A stretch of 64,000 nt of DNA, from the NCBI GenBank assembly GCA_938023035.1, contig CALIDI010000011.1, positions 44,413 through 108,412 of the forward strand. Direction: 5' to 3'. The position numbers and the translations under genes are program-made. This document shows, piece after piece, positions 52,546 through 63,255 of the stretch (the stretch's first letter is position 1; the number at the start of each line of letters is the position of its first letter). Under the pieces are notes generated by a model. The model was not told where the DNA came from, made no database searches, and was given only the letters and a program-made list of their open reading frames with translations. This DNA is from an uncultured Leptolyngbyaceae cyanobacterium (lineage in GTDB: Bacteria; Cyanobacteriota; Cyanobacteriia; Leptolyngbyales; Leptolyngbyaceae).

Positions 52546-52631
52546 GTCTATTGCTGCCAGTTTGCTGAGATAGGGTAAAGAAGCGATCGCTCATCTAAGC
52601 TAACGCTCTTCCATCTCTTGATTTCGTTAGG

Positions 52632-52721
52632 TTCGGAAGTCGGGAGTAGGTGCTAGCTCATTCGAGGCTACCCCGTTTGGGAATGGTTTCCTTGGTCTAG
52701 TTTTGGCTCTTGACTTCCGAA
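52632..52721 (+). promoter_or_regulatory. long-range stem between apcB and apcC
   Basis: TTCGGAAGTC (52632-52641) and GACTTCCGAA (52712-52721) form a perfect 10-bp stem with a 70-nt loop. It could lower read-through into apcC or mark an mRNA processing site. No U-run follows the right arm. Confidence 0.45.
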
Positions 52722-52858
52722 TTCGTGTTATTAGGTCGTTTCCAGGTTCAGGCAATTGTTAGTTTTGTGGGAGAACTTCAAACTCCAGGCTGGACTTGAG
52801 TATAAGCGTCATTTTTAGTTAAATCCATCATTTTCACGATTGACCAGGAGAAACCCCG

Positions 52859-53062
52859 ATGCGGATGTTTAAGATTACGGCTTGTGTGCCCAGCCAAACT
52901 CGGATTCGGACGCAACGCGAACTGCAAAATACTTACTTTACGAAGCTGGTTTCCTATGACAACTGGTTTAAGGAGCAGCAACGCATTCAAAAAATGGGTG
53001 GAAAGATTGTTAAAGTTGAACTGGCTGTCGGTAAGCAAGGCGCTAATACTGGGTTGGCGTAG
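52859..53062 (+). CDS. apcC: phycobilisome core linker (7.8 kDa)
   Basis: A 67-residue linker, MRMFKITACVPSQTRIRTQR at the N terminus and GKIVKVELAVGKQG near the C terminus, the CpcD-like fold typical of ApcC. It sits inside the allophycocyanin trimer discs of the core. It follows apcB by 313 bp and is followed by a terminator at 53110-53135. The ATG is preceded by AGGAGAAACCCCG. Confidence 0.96.
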   Translation: MRMFKITACVPSQTRIRTQRELQNTYFTKLVSYDNWFKEQQRIQKMGGKIVKVELAVGKQGANTGLA

Positions 53063-53109
53063 ACTGCTGGTTGATTTAACTGCGTTTAATTTGAGTCAGC
53101 AATGGGCAG

Positions 53110-53135
53110 AAAAGGGGTCTTCATGACCTCTTTTT
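53110..53135 (+). terminator. terminator of the apcABC transcript
   Basis: AAAAGGGGTC (53110-53119) pairs with GACCTCTTTT (one G-T pair) and is followed by T5 (53131-53135). Confidence 0.75.
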
Positions 53136-53405
53136 GCATTTTAGAGAAGTCCTGTTCTCCCCAATAGGGCAGCGAATCACAGCGATCAAAAGACAAGAGG
53201 GTGAAGCTCCACAAAATTAGAAAATTTAGAGTGGGTAGGTAGCTGGGCCCAATTCAATTGGGGCTGATTTCTGGAGTGGAAGGGGAACCCACCTGCCTGG
53301 AGGCACAGCCCTCAGGCTTCCCGTCTTATCATTGATTAGGATTACCTGCTTATCGGCTTTAGAGAGCGCTTGCAAACTGCCCGGCAGTTTTAACCGCAAC
53401 GAGAT

Positions 53406-53472
53406 CCGCCAAGTCTGCTTAGGCGGACTTCAACTAACCCGAACCTGCCGTCACCTGCGAGGGCAGGTTTTT
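53406..53472 (+). terminator. two stem-loops with a T-run
   Basis: TCCGCC/GGCGGA (53406-53428) is a small hairpin. AACCTGCC (53442-53449) and GGCAGGTT (53462-53469) form a second, followed by TTTTT. The second has terminator shape but no gene ends directly before it; it may belong to a small RNA between apcC and the next gene. Confidence 0.4.
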
Positions 53473-53564
53473 GTCCAGATAGCTGCGACTTGAGTCGTTA
53501 GGGATATCACGAAATCAGCTTTTAAGGCATCCTCTTAGCTCTTGATGAAAAAATTTTGAGCGAA

Positions 53565-54299
53565 ATGAACCCGACTTGGCACCAGGCTCCTCCTCACTTC
53601 AGCGTGTCTAACCGAGAAGTACATGTGTGGCGGGTAGACCTTGCGGTTGACCCAGAGCGTTTAACTCGCATCTACAATTGCCTATCCCCAGATGAGTGCC
53701 AACGGGCGAGTCGATTTCGGTTTGAGCGCGATCGCCAGCGGTTTATAGCGGCACGAGGCAGTTTGCGTCATCTGCTGGGTCGCTACTTAGCCGTTTCGCC
53801 GGCAGCGGTGCAGTTTTGCTACAGTGAGCGGGGAAAACCAGCCATTGCCCACCCCCGCAGTCATCTGACTTTTAATCTGGCCCATTCGCAAGATCAGATG
53901 CTTTGTGCAGTGGCCCAGCACCACCGTGTTGGAGTGGATTTAGAATTTTTGCGAGCAACTCTCGATCAGATGGCTCTGGCACGGCGGTTTTTCCAGCCGG
54001 GCGAGGTCGCTCTGCTCACTCAGCAGGCCGAGGCCAGTCAGCAATGGCAGTTTTTGCGCCTGTGGACGGGTAAGGAAGCCATTCTCAAGGCCGTTGGAAC
54101 TGGGTTGGTGGGTTTAGCTGCCGTTGAACTAACCCTGGCTGACGAACAACTCCAACTGATGCGGCTGGAGGGCGATCGCGTCCCAGCCTCCCAGTGGTTC
54201 TTACAATCGTTGACCCCGGCGACTGATTGTATCGGAGCCGTTGCCTGCGATACCCCTGCACCGCAGTTGCAATTCTTTCAGTGGGAATCAGACCATTGA
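53565..54299 (+). CDS. 4'-phosphopantetheinyl transferase (Sfp-type)
   Basis: A 244-residue Sfp/HetI-type transferase that loads the phosphopantetheine arm from CoA onto carrier proteins of fatty-acid, polyketide or peptide synthases. Motifs are HRVGVDLEFLR (G-V-D-x-E, Mg site) near residue 130 and FLRLWTGKEAILKAVG (W-x-x-K-E-A) near residue 175, and an N-terminal RFRFERDRQRFIAARGSLR. In cyanobacteria one such enzyme often serves all carriers. ATG 53565 is chosen. It is a single gene, between the apc and groESL clusters. Confidence 0.9.
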   Translation: MNPTWHQAPPHFSVSNREVHVWRVDLAVDPERLTRIYNCLSPDECQRASRFRFERDRQRFIAARGSLRHLLGRYLAVSPAAVQFCYSERGKPAIAHPRSHLTFNLAHSQDQMLCAVAQHHRVGVDLEFLRATLDQMALARRFFQPGEVALLTQQAEASQQWQFLRLWTGKEAILKAVGTGLVGLAAVELTLADEQLQLMRLEGDRVPASQWFLQSLTPATDCIGAVACDTPAPQLQFFQWESDH

Positions 54300-54468
54300 G
54301 GATTTGGGCTACTCCCGGCGTTTGTGGATTCCGGTTAGTGCCATTGGGCGCGGATGGGGAAGGCGCGCTCAGACTCCTCAAGCAAAACAGCCTCGGTACA
54401 CCCAAACCCCACAAGTTCGGTAAACCCTCCATCTCAAAAAGTTGCGTCGGGATCCCTTCTTCGCTAAA

Positions 54469-54495
54469 TTAGCACTCAGGAGGTAAGAGTGCTAA
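54469..54495 (+). promoter_or_regulatory. CIRCE operator of groESL
   Basis: TTAGCACTC-N9-GAGTGCTAA, a perfect match to the CIRCE consensus, at 54469-54495, 66 bp before groES. It is the HrcA repressor site; HrcA itself is not in the window. Confidence 0.96.
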
Positions 54496-54561
54496 CTCTC
54501 CTCCAGAGCTTTCAATCTAAACCTCTTCGTTCATATTTACTCATAGGGAGAGATCCAAACT

Positions 54562-54873
54562 ATGGCAGCTGTAACTCTGAGTGTGGCAAACGTGAAGCCC
54601 TTAGGCGATCGCGTTTTTGTCAAAGTGAGTGCCTCTGAAGAAAAAACCGCAGGTGGTATTTTGCTACCTGACACCGCTAAGGAAAAGCCCCAAGTTGGCG
54701 AAATTGTTGCGGTTGGCCCTGGTAAGCGTAATGATGACGGTTCTCGCCAGGAAGTAGATGTCGCCATTGGCGATAAGGTTCTCTACTCCAAGTATGCAGG
54801 CACCGACATCAAGATTGGTTCTGAAGAGTACGTCCTCCTGTCGGAGAAAGATATCCTTGCCGTTGTCAGCTAG
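54562..54873 (+). CDS. groES: GroES co-chaperonin
   Basis: A 103-residue cpn10. The mobile loop is [17 protein letters not shown], and the roof and base motifs [23 protein letters not shown] and [14 protein letters not shown] are conserved. It caps GroEL to fold proteins in the cytoplasm. ATG 54562 follows GGGAGAGATCC. It is 120 bp before groEL on the same strand and shares the CIRCE-controlled promoter. Confidence 0.98.
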   Translation: MAAVTLSVANVKPLGDRVFVKVSASEEKTAGGILLPDTAKEKPQVGEIVAVGPGKRNDDGSRQEVDVAIGDKVLYSKYAGTDIKIGSEEYVLLSEKDILAVVS

Positions 54874-54987
54874 GCGTGTAAGCGAGCGATTTGGCACAGT
54901 CGTTGCAGGCAGATAGCAGCGAATATCGCCGAAGTGAACTTCAAGACCTTAATCATCTAAGTTTCAACACTCACACAGAGGAAGTAG

Positions 54988-56631
<1,644 letters not shown>

Positions 56632-56639
56632 CACACGCT

Positions 56640-56677
56640 CCAGGAATACTCACAAATACTCTCAAGGGTATTCCTGG
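56640..56677 (+). terminator. stem-loop after groEL
   Basis: CCAGGAATAC (56640-56649) and GTATTCCTGG (56668-56677) form a perfect 10-bp stem 9 bp after the groEL stop. It lacks a T-run, so it may protect the mRNA 3' end. Confidence 0.55.
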
Positions 56678-56691
56678 ATAACCTGAATCAG

Positions 56692-56731
56692 AGCGATCGC
56701 CCCTTAGGCTAGGGTGCGATCGCTTTGCTTT
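56692..56731 (+). terminator. HIP1-based terminator after groEL
   Basis: AGCGATCGC (56692-56700) and GCGATCGCT (56716-56724) form a perfect 9-bp hairpin made of two HIP1 palindromes, followed by TTTGCTTTATCTTTT. It follows the first groEL stem-loop by 14 bp. Confidence 0.6.
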
Positions 56732-57077
56732 ATCTTTTACTCATAGCCGGGGTCAGGTATCAAGGCTCAAAATAGAGAGACCTTTCAATCAATGCCTTTT
56801 TTAAGGGCTTTCGATTGTCCTCCAGCTCTTACCATAAGGGCTAGAACACCTGAGTCATAAACTTATGCAGGCCACCCTGTTGAGCCTGTTTCCTATCCCC
56901 TTGTCCACTCCCATAACGGTGGAGTTGTGCGGCAGCAGACAAGCTTGAATTCTCATCGATACCTTCTGTACCGTCCGCACCAACGCAGAGTTGGCTTGCC
57001 GGAGCTTCAACTAACCCTCAATAAACAGCCTTCCTGATACCTTAAGAGGTGGGAGTTAGTTTACTCATCCTAGATTT
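56732..57077. other. intergenic region before the insert
   Basis: About 350 bp, with the CTTCAACTAACCC motif that also occurs at 53430-53441. No gene seen. The AT content rises sharply at 57078. Confidence 0.3.
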
Positions 57078-58784
57078 ATGGCTCGGATCAACCTGCTAGA
57101 TACACGCACTACTAGCTTCGGTGACTTAATTGGTAATAGCAAGATCTACCGAGTACCATCCTTTCAGCGTGATTACTCTTGGAATGAAGAAAATTGGGAA
57201 GATCTTTGGCAGGATATCTTGCTGCTACACACCAACCCCGATTCCAGTCACTATATGGGAGCACTTGTTCTACAAAGCTCTAGTGCTTCAGATAAAGAGC
57301 TTACAATCATTGATGGACAACAACGGCTAGCCACTCTCAGTATTATTGCGATCGCGGTGATTGAGAAAATTCAAAACTTAGTAGAGCGGGAAGAACAGGA
57401 AGAACAAAAGAAAGCTAACCAAGATCGACAAGAAATTTTAAGACGCACTTATCTTAGTGATAGAGATCCTCGCTCTCTTCGTTATTCAAGCAAGATTATT
57501 TTGAATGAAAATAATAATGATTTCTATCAGAGTAATTTGATTAATCTTAGAAGACCTCTGAACATTCGATCCCTCTCGAAATCTAATCAATTGCTCTGGA
57601 ATACTTTTCAGTATTTTTCAGAGCATCTAGCAGAACTCGAAGATGTTATTCGGAGTGGCGAGAAACTAGCTGAGTTTTTAACAGATACCATTGCTCAGCG
57701 ACTGCTTTTTATTCAGATTAATGTTGAAGATGAATTAAATGCTTACACCGTGTTTGAAACCTTAAACGCCAGAGGCGTAGAACTCAGCTCAACAGATTTA
57801 TTAAAGAATTATTTATTTTCTCTCTTTCAAGGCCCAGATGATTTGCAGGAAGCGCAAAGGCAGTGGAGAAGAATTACTAATACAGTTCAAATGGAGAAAT
57901 TTCCTGAATTTCTCCGTTATTATCTTAGTCTTAAACAAGCTAGGGTAAGGCGAGAAAGATTATTAAAGATAGTTCGTGAATCTGTAAAGAGTGGTCAACA
58001 AGCATTTGAATTACTCGATCAACTTGAAAATTATGCTAGTCTCTTTATTGCTCTTGGTAACTCTAATGATGAATTTTGGCGAGATACTCCAAAAAACCGT
58101 ACATATATCCGCGAACTTGAGTTATTTCGGGTAAAGCAAGCTTATCCAACTTTACTTGCTGCATACGAGAGATTTTCCCCTGAAGACTTTACACGGCTGT
58201 TAAAGCTTGTATGTGTGCTTTCTTTTCGCTACACCGTTGTTAGTAGCCTAAATCCTAATGAATTGGAGATGCTTTACAATAGGATTGCAATTTCGATCGC
58301 TAATGGTGAAATAACCAACCCAAACCAGGTATTTGATAATCTTCGATCAGTATATGTCTCAGATGAGAAGTTCTTGCAGGATTTTTCTTTACTCTCAATT
58401 TCAACAAGAGGGCAGAAAAAGAAATTAGTCCGCTATGTTTTATGCAAGCTTGAGGCAGATGCCTCACATGTGGAGGTGAATGAAGATAGTTTTTCTATTG
58501 AACACATCTTGCCTGAGTCACCCAATAGTGACTGGAGCCAAAACTTTACTGATACGCAAATAGAAGAAATGGTGTATCGCATTGGAAATTTGACACTTTT
58601 AGGACCCCATTTCAATCGTCAAGTTGGAAATGCGTTTTATCCAGTAAAGCGGGAAGTTTATCAGCAGAGTGTGTATAAACTGACACAAAATATATTGGCT
58701 GAAGAGTGGACTCCAGATACACTCACTAGGCGGCAGATACACTTGGCACAGAGAGCTACTCATATTTGGAGCTCTGATTTCTGA
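57078..58784 (+). CDS. DUF262/DUF1524 protein (GmrSD-like nuclease)
   Basis: A 568-residue protein. The N-terminal DUF262 (ParB-like) part has YRVPSFQRDYSWNEENWEDL and IIDGQQRLATLSII, the D-G-Q-Q-R nucleotide-handling motif. The C-terminal DUF1524 part ends in SIEHILPES, an HNH-like H-x-x-P nuclease motif, with IGNLTLLGPHFN after it. This is the architecture of GmrSD type IV restriction enzymes, which cleave glucosylated phage DNA, and of other anti-phage nucleases. The gene is AT-rich (for example 57480-57600), unlike the neighbours, and stands next to an IS remnant, which points to recent acquisition. No methyltransferase accompanies it. Confidence 0.85.
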   Translation: MARINLLDTRTTSFGDLIGNSKIYRVPSFQRDYSWNEENWEDLWQDILLLHTNPDSSHYMGALVLQSSSASDKELTIIDGQQRLATLSIIAIAVIEKIQNLVEREEQEEQKKANQDRQEILRRTYLSDRDPRSLRYSSKIILNENNNDFYQSNLINLRRPLNIRSLSKSNQLLWNTFQYFSEHLAELEDVIRSGEKLAEFLTDTIAQRLLFIQINVEDELNAYTVFETLNARGVELSSTDLLKNYLFSLFQGPDDLQEAQRQWRRITNTVQMEKFPEFLRYYLSLKQARVRRERLLKIVRESVKSGQQAFELLDQLENYASLFIALGNSNDEFWRDTPKNRTYIRELELFRVKQAYPTLLAAYERFSPEDFTRLLKLVCVLSFRYTVVSSLNPNELEMLYNRIAISIANGEITNPNQVFDNLRSVYVSDEKFLQDFSLLSISTRGQKKKLVRYVLCKLEADASHVEVNEDSFSIEHILPESPNSDWSQNFTDTQIEEMVYRIGNLTLLGPHFNRQVGNAFYPVKREVYQQSVYKLTQNILAEEWTPDTLTRRQIHLAQRATHIWSSDF

Positions 58785-59056
58785 TTTCTCTCTGATGAGT
58801 TTTGACTAAAACTGATTTCACTACAGGCAACTCTCAAGGAAACTGCCTCAACCCAAGAGTAAAGGCAAGCTCACACCGCTTTAACCAAAAAACGCAGCAG
58901 ATATCAAATAGAATGCTTTTCGTCGCAGGGTTTCTGCTAGCCAAAATTGTACATCCAACATCCAAGATGGTATTACCCATCGCTCCATTGACCTATCGAT
59001 CTACAAATTTGAGTTAGGACGTTATTCTAGAAACAGAAAAGAGTTCAGAAATCCCC

Positions 59057-59395
59057 ATGCCAGCCCCTTACAGTTATGACCTTCGCACTAAGGCAATCGA
59101 GGCCGTCAAACGTGGCGAACGCAAAGTCGCCGTGTGTAAAATGTTCCACATTAGCCGCAATACCTTAGACCTGTGGCTCAAGCGGGAGCAACAGACAGGA
59201 GACTGTCAAGCCATCACGGGCTTTCAAACTGGCAATCGGCATAAGATTACAGATTGGAAACGCTTTGAGGAATTTGCCAAGCAGCATAGCAGCAAGACCC
59301 AGCGCGAAATGGCGAGACTGTGGGGAGACAACGTGACTCAGCAGAATATTAGCGATGCGCTCAAAAAGCTAGGATTAAGTCGAAAAAAAGACTGA
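59057..59395 (+). pseudogene. IS630-family transposase, N-terminal part only
   Basis: A 112-residue fragment corresponding to the first reading frame of IS630-type transposases: the double helix-turn-helix LRTKAIEAVKRGERKVAVCKMF and LDLWLKREQQTGD, and ITDWKRFEEFAKQHSSKTQ. It ends at an A-rich tract (59382-59391), the usual frameshift site into the catalytic DDE half, but no DDE frame follows. It is therefore a broken or 3'-truncated element. The unrelated minus-strand frame beyond is probably noise. Confidence 0.75.
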
Positions 59396-59926
59396 CGGCG
59401 ACCAAACATGGGACATATTCAACACTAGGAGTTTCAGGAACAATTGCAGGACAAGCTGTCCTATTAGACTGGCAATGTGGATGAAGTTGGCAGGGAATGG
59501 GGGGCATGGCTCCTAGCCAGAGGTTCCAACCCTGTACCCCATTTTCAATCAGGTAGTTATGGCGATCTAGAGAGGCCACTTCCGCAGACTTCGGTTCTCC
59601 AGATACGACTGTCCGTTTGATGGATATCCGTTTAATGGATGGAGGATCAGAGGTTCTCGTCGTTTTGTCAGGTAATTCGGCTTTAGTCTTGGCTGTCTTG
59701 TTCTCGTTCTTCAGACTGAAACAAGAGCGAGCATGGGTAGTTTGTCGTGAACAATCAAGAGTAGCGAGGCTGAGACAAGTTTGAGAACTTTTGTAATTGG
59801 TCGATGCTACTTTCAAAGAACATCCTAATGTGCTTGCGTAGCGCCATCCAGAGCACCCGACAGTGAATGAGGGGCATGATGTGTTGAGGGTTTGTAAACC
59901 GTTCACATTTTTCTGGCAGAACGCGA
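59396..59926. mobile_element. IS-remnant region
   Basis: Non-coding stretch behind the transposase fragment. Short minus-strand frames (59361-59937) have transposon-like composition but no intact domain. The right edge falls 40 bp before the reductase start. I cannot define the element ends. Confidence 0.3.
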
Positions 59927-59965
59927 ATGGTGGTCAATGAAGGCCCGATCAGAGGGTGTAGGAGT

Positions 59966-61189
59966 ATGGGTGTGGTTCACTATGATGTGATTGTTTGCGG
60001 GGCTGGCCCTGCTGGGGCAACGGCGGCGATGACAGCGGCTCAGGCTGGTTTGAGGGTAGCGCTATTTGAAAAATACCCTCTACCACGGCACAAAACCTGT
60101 GGCGGAGGAACGCCCATGGTGCTGCAAAGGTGGCTCTATCATCTGGCCCCGGAGGCTTTTGTCGAGGGTGAGGTCAGCCAAATTCGCCATACCTGGAAGT
60201 TTGGTGATGCTCACTTGGGGCACATCAATCCACCTGGGTGCGATCGCCCCCTTACCCTCTGGATGATGCAACGATCTGTCTTTGATCAGGCTCTGGCTCA
60301 GGCAACAGCAGCGGCGGGGGCAACGGTATGCGACGGGGTAGTGGTGCAATCTCTCGAACGGTTGGGCGATCGCCTACGCATCACGGCCCGACCACTGAAA
60401 TCTCGACAACCCTTCGTTGCAACGGCGGACTATGTGATTGGGGCAGATGGGGCCAATGGGATTACTGCCGCCGCCGCTAACCTGCGCCGCTACCGGCGCG
60501 TTGCCCTAGCAATGGAAATTGAGTATCCCTTCGAGGCGGGGACCACAGCCCTGGAGTGGGGGCCTGAGACCGCCCATCTGGAATATGGCGCGGTGCCACA
60601 GGGCTATGCCTGGGTTTTTCCTAAGAAAGACCACCTGAATATTGGGGCGGGGGTCTTTTGCCTGAGGCGGCAACCGGTGTTAGGCGATCGCACCATTGTG
60701 GCCCAACTGCGCCGGGCGATCATCGGCTATCTAGAAGCCTGGCAGCTTCCCTATCAACTCGACCAGATCCAGTTTCATGCCCATCCCTTACCGATTTGGG
60801 CCGGGGCAGAACCACTCCATACCCCAGAGGGTCGAATTTTGCTGGTTGGTGATGCCGCTGGTTTAATCAATCCTTTCTTCGGAGATGGGATTCTCCATGC
60901 TGTAAAAAGCGGCGTTATTGCCGCTCAGTGTCTGATCCAGGGCAACCCGACCGCCTATAGCGATCGCATCCACCAAGAAGTTGCGACCCATTTTGATGCG
61001 GCCCTGAGCTTAGCCAAATTCTTCTATCAATACCCACACCTGGCCTTTAAAATCGGAGTTAAACACCCAAAGGGCACTCGCATAGCCACCCAACTTCTGG
61101 CGGGAGAGCTTGGTTTCGAGGCGATTCGAGCTAAGACGCTGAGAAAATTGCGCTCGGCCCTAATCGGCTCCTGGTTACAGGGAAACTAA
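59966..61189 (+). CDS. geranylgeranyl reductase-family flavoprotein
   Basis: A 407-residue FAD oxidoreductase. The N terminus YDVIVCGAGPAGATAAMTAA binds FAD; YPLPRHKTCGGG follows the family pattern; GDAAGLINPFFGDGI is the second FAD motif. The family includes ChlP (geranylgeranyl to phytyl reductase) and other isoprenoid or digeranylgeranylglycerophospholipid reductases. It is shorter and different from the usual ChlP, so I do not assign it that role; a related lipid or pigment substrate is plausible. The start at ATG 59966 follows AGGAG directly. It lies beyond the IS remnant and has no obvious partner. Confidence 0.85.
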   Translation: MGVVHYDVIVCGAGPAGATAAMTAAQAGLRVALFEKYPLPRHKTCGGGTPMVLQRWLYHLAPEAFVEGEVSQIRHTWKFGDAHLGHINPPGCDRPLTLWMMQRSVFDQALAQATAAAGATVCDGVVVQSLERLGDRLRITARPLKSRQPFVATADYVIGADGANGITAAAANLRRYRRVALAMEIEYPFEAGTTALEWGPETAHLEYGAVPQGYAWVFPKKDHLNIGAGVFCLRRQPVLGDRTIVAQLRRAIIGYLEAWQLPYQLDQIQFHAHPLPIWAGAEPLHTPEGRILLVGDAAGLINPFFGDGILHAVKSGVIAAQCLIQGNPTAYSDRIHQEVATHFDAALSLAKFFYQYPHLAFKIGVKHPKGTRIATQLLAGELGFEAIRAKTLRKLRSALIGSWLQGN

Positions 61190-61215
61190 CCTACCCCTTT
61201 GGGCACCGCGCTCCC

Positions 61216-62475
61216 CTAGTCCTCTGTCCCGTGCCACATTACCCGAGGCGATTCGGTACGGGCCAGTAACTTACCCCGGGAGATCACATAATTCACCGCG
61301 GGTCTCCGCCGTAGGGCATCGTAGCGATCGCGGGCATCTAGCACAATCAAATTCGCGGGTTTACCCACCTCAACACCATACTGATCCTGAACATGCAGTG
61401 TTTTGGCCCCATTCCAGGTAATCATGTCATAGCAGGCGTTGATTTCCTCCATCCCCGTCATCTGGCAAACATGCAAACCCATATGGGCAACATCCAGCAT
61501 ACTGCCCGTGCCCAGAGCATACCAGGGATCCTGGACACAATCGTGACCAAAGCTAACGTTGGTTCCCTGCTGCCACAACTCCTTTACACGGGTCACTCCC
61601 CGCCGCTTGGGATAGGTATCAGCCCGGCCTTGAAGGGTAATGTTAATCAGTGGATTTGCAATCAGATTTATATTCGTGCGCCGGAGAAAACCCAGCAATT
61701 TCGTAGCATAGGCATTGTTGTAAGAGCCAAAGGCGGTTGCATGACTGGCCGTCACCCGCTCACCCATACCCATGCGAATGGCATTAGCCACAATCACTTC
61801 TAAAAAGCGGGATTGGTCATCGTCGATTTCATCGCAGTGGATATCAATTAACCGGTCATAGGTGGCAGCCAATTCAAAAATTCGGTGGATAGAGCGCACT
61901 CCATCTTCACGGGTGAGTTCATAATGGGGAATCCCCCCGACACCATCGGCCCCCATCTCAATTGCTTTTTCGAGCAATGCCTCGTTAGCAGGACTCCCAT
62001 AAACCCCGTCCTGGGGAAAGGCGATCACCTGAAGTGTGATCCAGGGTTTTACGATAGCCCGCACCTCCAACAGGGCTTGCAGGGCAATGAACCTGGGTTC
62101 GCTCACATCAGCATGGCTGCGCACAAACAGCGTTCCCAATGTAGCTTGTTGTTTGAGTGTTGCGATCGCCCGCTGCTTAACCTCTTCGAGGGAAAGAGAT
62201 GACTTGCGATCACCCCAGATCTCAATGCCTTCAAATAAGGTACCGCTTTGATTCCATCGGGGTTGACCCGCCGTCAAGGCCGAATCGAGATGAATATGGG
62301 ACTCCACAAAGGGGGGACTCACCAAACACTGCTGGGCATCCAGGGTAATTTTGGCAGCTCCCATCAGATTAGGCGCGATTTCAGTAATCACTCCATTTTG
62401 GATGCCAATATTTGCGGCGGTAATCGTGCCATCTCGATTTAACAAACGCCCCTGGAGCAGTAGCAGATCCAACAT
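61216..62475 (-). CDS. codA: cytosine deaminase-like amidohydrolase
   Basis: A 419-residue metal-dependent amidohydrolase. The metal ligands are FVESHIHLDSAL (H-x-H), IDIHCDEIDDD, ASHATAFG and FGHDCVQDPWYALG (Asp). The pattern (H-x-H...HCDE...SHA...GHD) and length agree with CodA, which deaminates cytosine to uracil, or with closely related isocytosine or creatinine-type deaminases. It starts 5 bp after the cpcT stop and is probably co-transcribed with it, an odd pairing with no metabolic link that I can see. Confidence 0.87.
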   Translation of the reverse strand: MLDLLLLQGRLLNRDGTITAANIGIQNGVITEIAPNLMGAAKITLDAQQCLVSPPFVESHIHLDSALTAGQPRWNQSGTLFEGIEIWGDRKSSLSLEEVKQRAIATLKQQATLGTLFVRSHADVSEPRFIALQALLEVRAIVKPWITLQVIAFPQDGVYGSPANEALLEKAIEMGADGVGGIPHYELTREDGVRSIHRIFELAATYDRLIDIHCDEIDDDQSRFLEVIVANAIRMGMGERVTASHATAFGSYNNAYATKLLGFLRRTNINLIANPLINITLQGRADTYPKRRGVTRVKELWQQGTNVSFGHDCVQDPWYALGTGSMLDVAHMGLHVCQMTGMEEINACYDMITWNGAKTLHVQDQYGVEVGKPANLIVLDARDRYDALRRRPAVNYVISRGKLLARTESPRVMWHGTED

Positions 62476-62480
62476 ATGGG

Positions 62481-63071
62481 TTAAACAGTGACCTCATCAG
62501 CAAAGCTGGCCCAACGCACAAACTTAAACGGCCCCGCAATTGACCCCCACACGTGCTCATCTGTTTCAGGGTCGCGACCGCGATCGCGGCTAATAAACAC
62601 CTGATCATCCACCTCAAATTCATTATCCAGGTAAGTCTCTTTCCCATTGCGTACCACAATACAGGCCTTCCCCGGTTCCACCTTTCCCTTAAAGCTATGC
62701 CCCGTCCACTCAACCTGCATGTTGCAACCTGGCAGTTTTTCCAGCTCTGCTGCTGTTAACTGGTGTAAGCGCGCTAAATCCCGAGAAGCACCATAGTACC
62801 TAGCTTCATCCTTAATCATGTAGTTTTCAATTTCAATCCGCCCCCCATTCGTCAATAACTTAATCACCCGCATCCGATAGGGCCTTGCCAAAGCATAATC
62901 ATAGGCTTGCTCCACGAACAGGCTAGGGGTATTGAGTAAGGCCAACGGCAGCGGGCGCATGCACACCCGAATATGGGCAAAAAACGGCGGATTTTCAAAC
63001 GCCTGTTGCTGGTTACTAAAATCTGCCGCAAACCAGCGGGCCAGGGTAGAAATATCAGTTGCATGGGTCAT
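62481..63071 (-). CDS. cpcT: phycobiliprotein lyase CpcT/CpeT
   Basis: A 196-residue protein of the CpcT/CpeT lyase family. Hallmarks are DYALARPYRMRVIKLL near residue 60, the IENYMIKDEARYYGA segment, and the C-terminal DRGRDPETDEHVWGSIAGPFKF. CpcT attaches phycocyanobilin to Cys155 of phycocyanin beta. It suits the phycobilisome genes elsewhere in the window. I choose ATG 63071 (MTHATDISTLARWFAAD); the extended frame to 63143 adds an unlikely tail. Upstream of codA by 5 bp. Confidence 0.93.
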   Translation of the reverse strand: MTHATDISTLARWFAADFSNQQQAFENPPFFAHIRVCMRPLPLALLNTPSLFVEQAYDYALARPYRMRVIKLLTNGGRIEIENYMIKDEARYYGASRDLARLHQLTAAELEKLPGCNMQVEWTGHSFKGKVEPGKACIVVRNGKETYLDNEFEVDDQVFISRDRGRDPETDEHVWGSIAGPFKFVRWASFADEVTV

Positions 63072-63255
63072 AATGAATGCCTTTGCTGAAATCAACCAAA
63101 CGCTCTGAGTCCATAGTCGAAAATCATCATAGCGAGTTTTCACAGAATCGCTTGCTTAAAATAGCCTTTTAAGCGTATCAGGGTTTGAGCCAATGCACGA
63201 TAAACGGGAAAGCCGCCTTTCTAAGGTAATTGGAAATTAATTGACTGCAAACCAA

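Noticed and set aside
59361..59906. Minus-strand frame of 181 codons in the IS-remnant region
   Set aside because: No domain, low-complexity composition and overlap with the transposase fragment; probably noise in decayed DNA.
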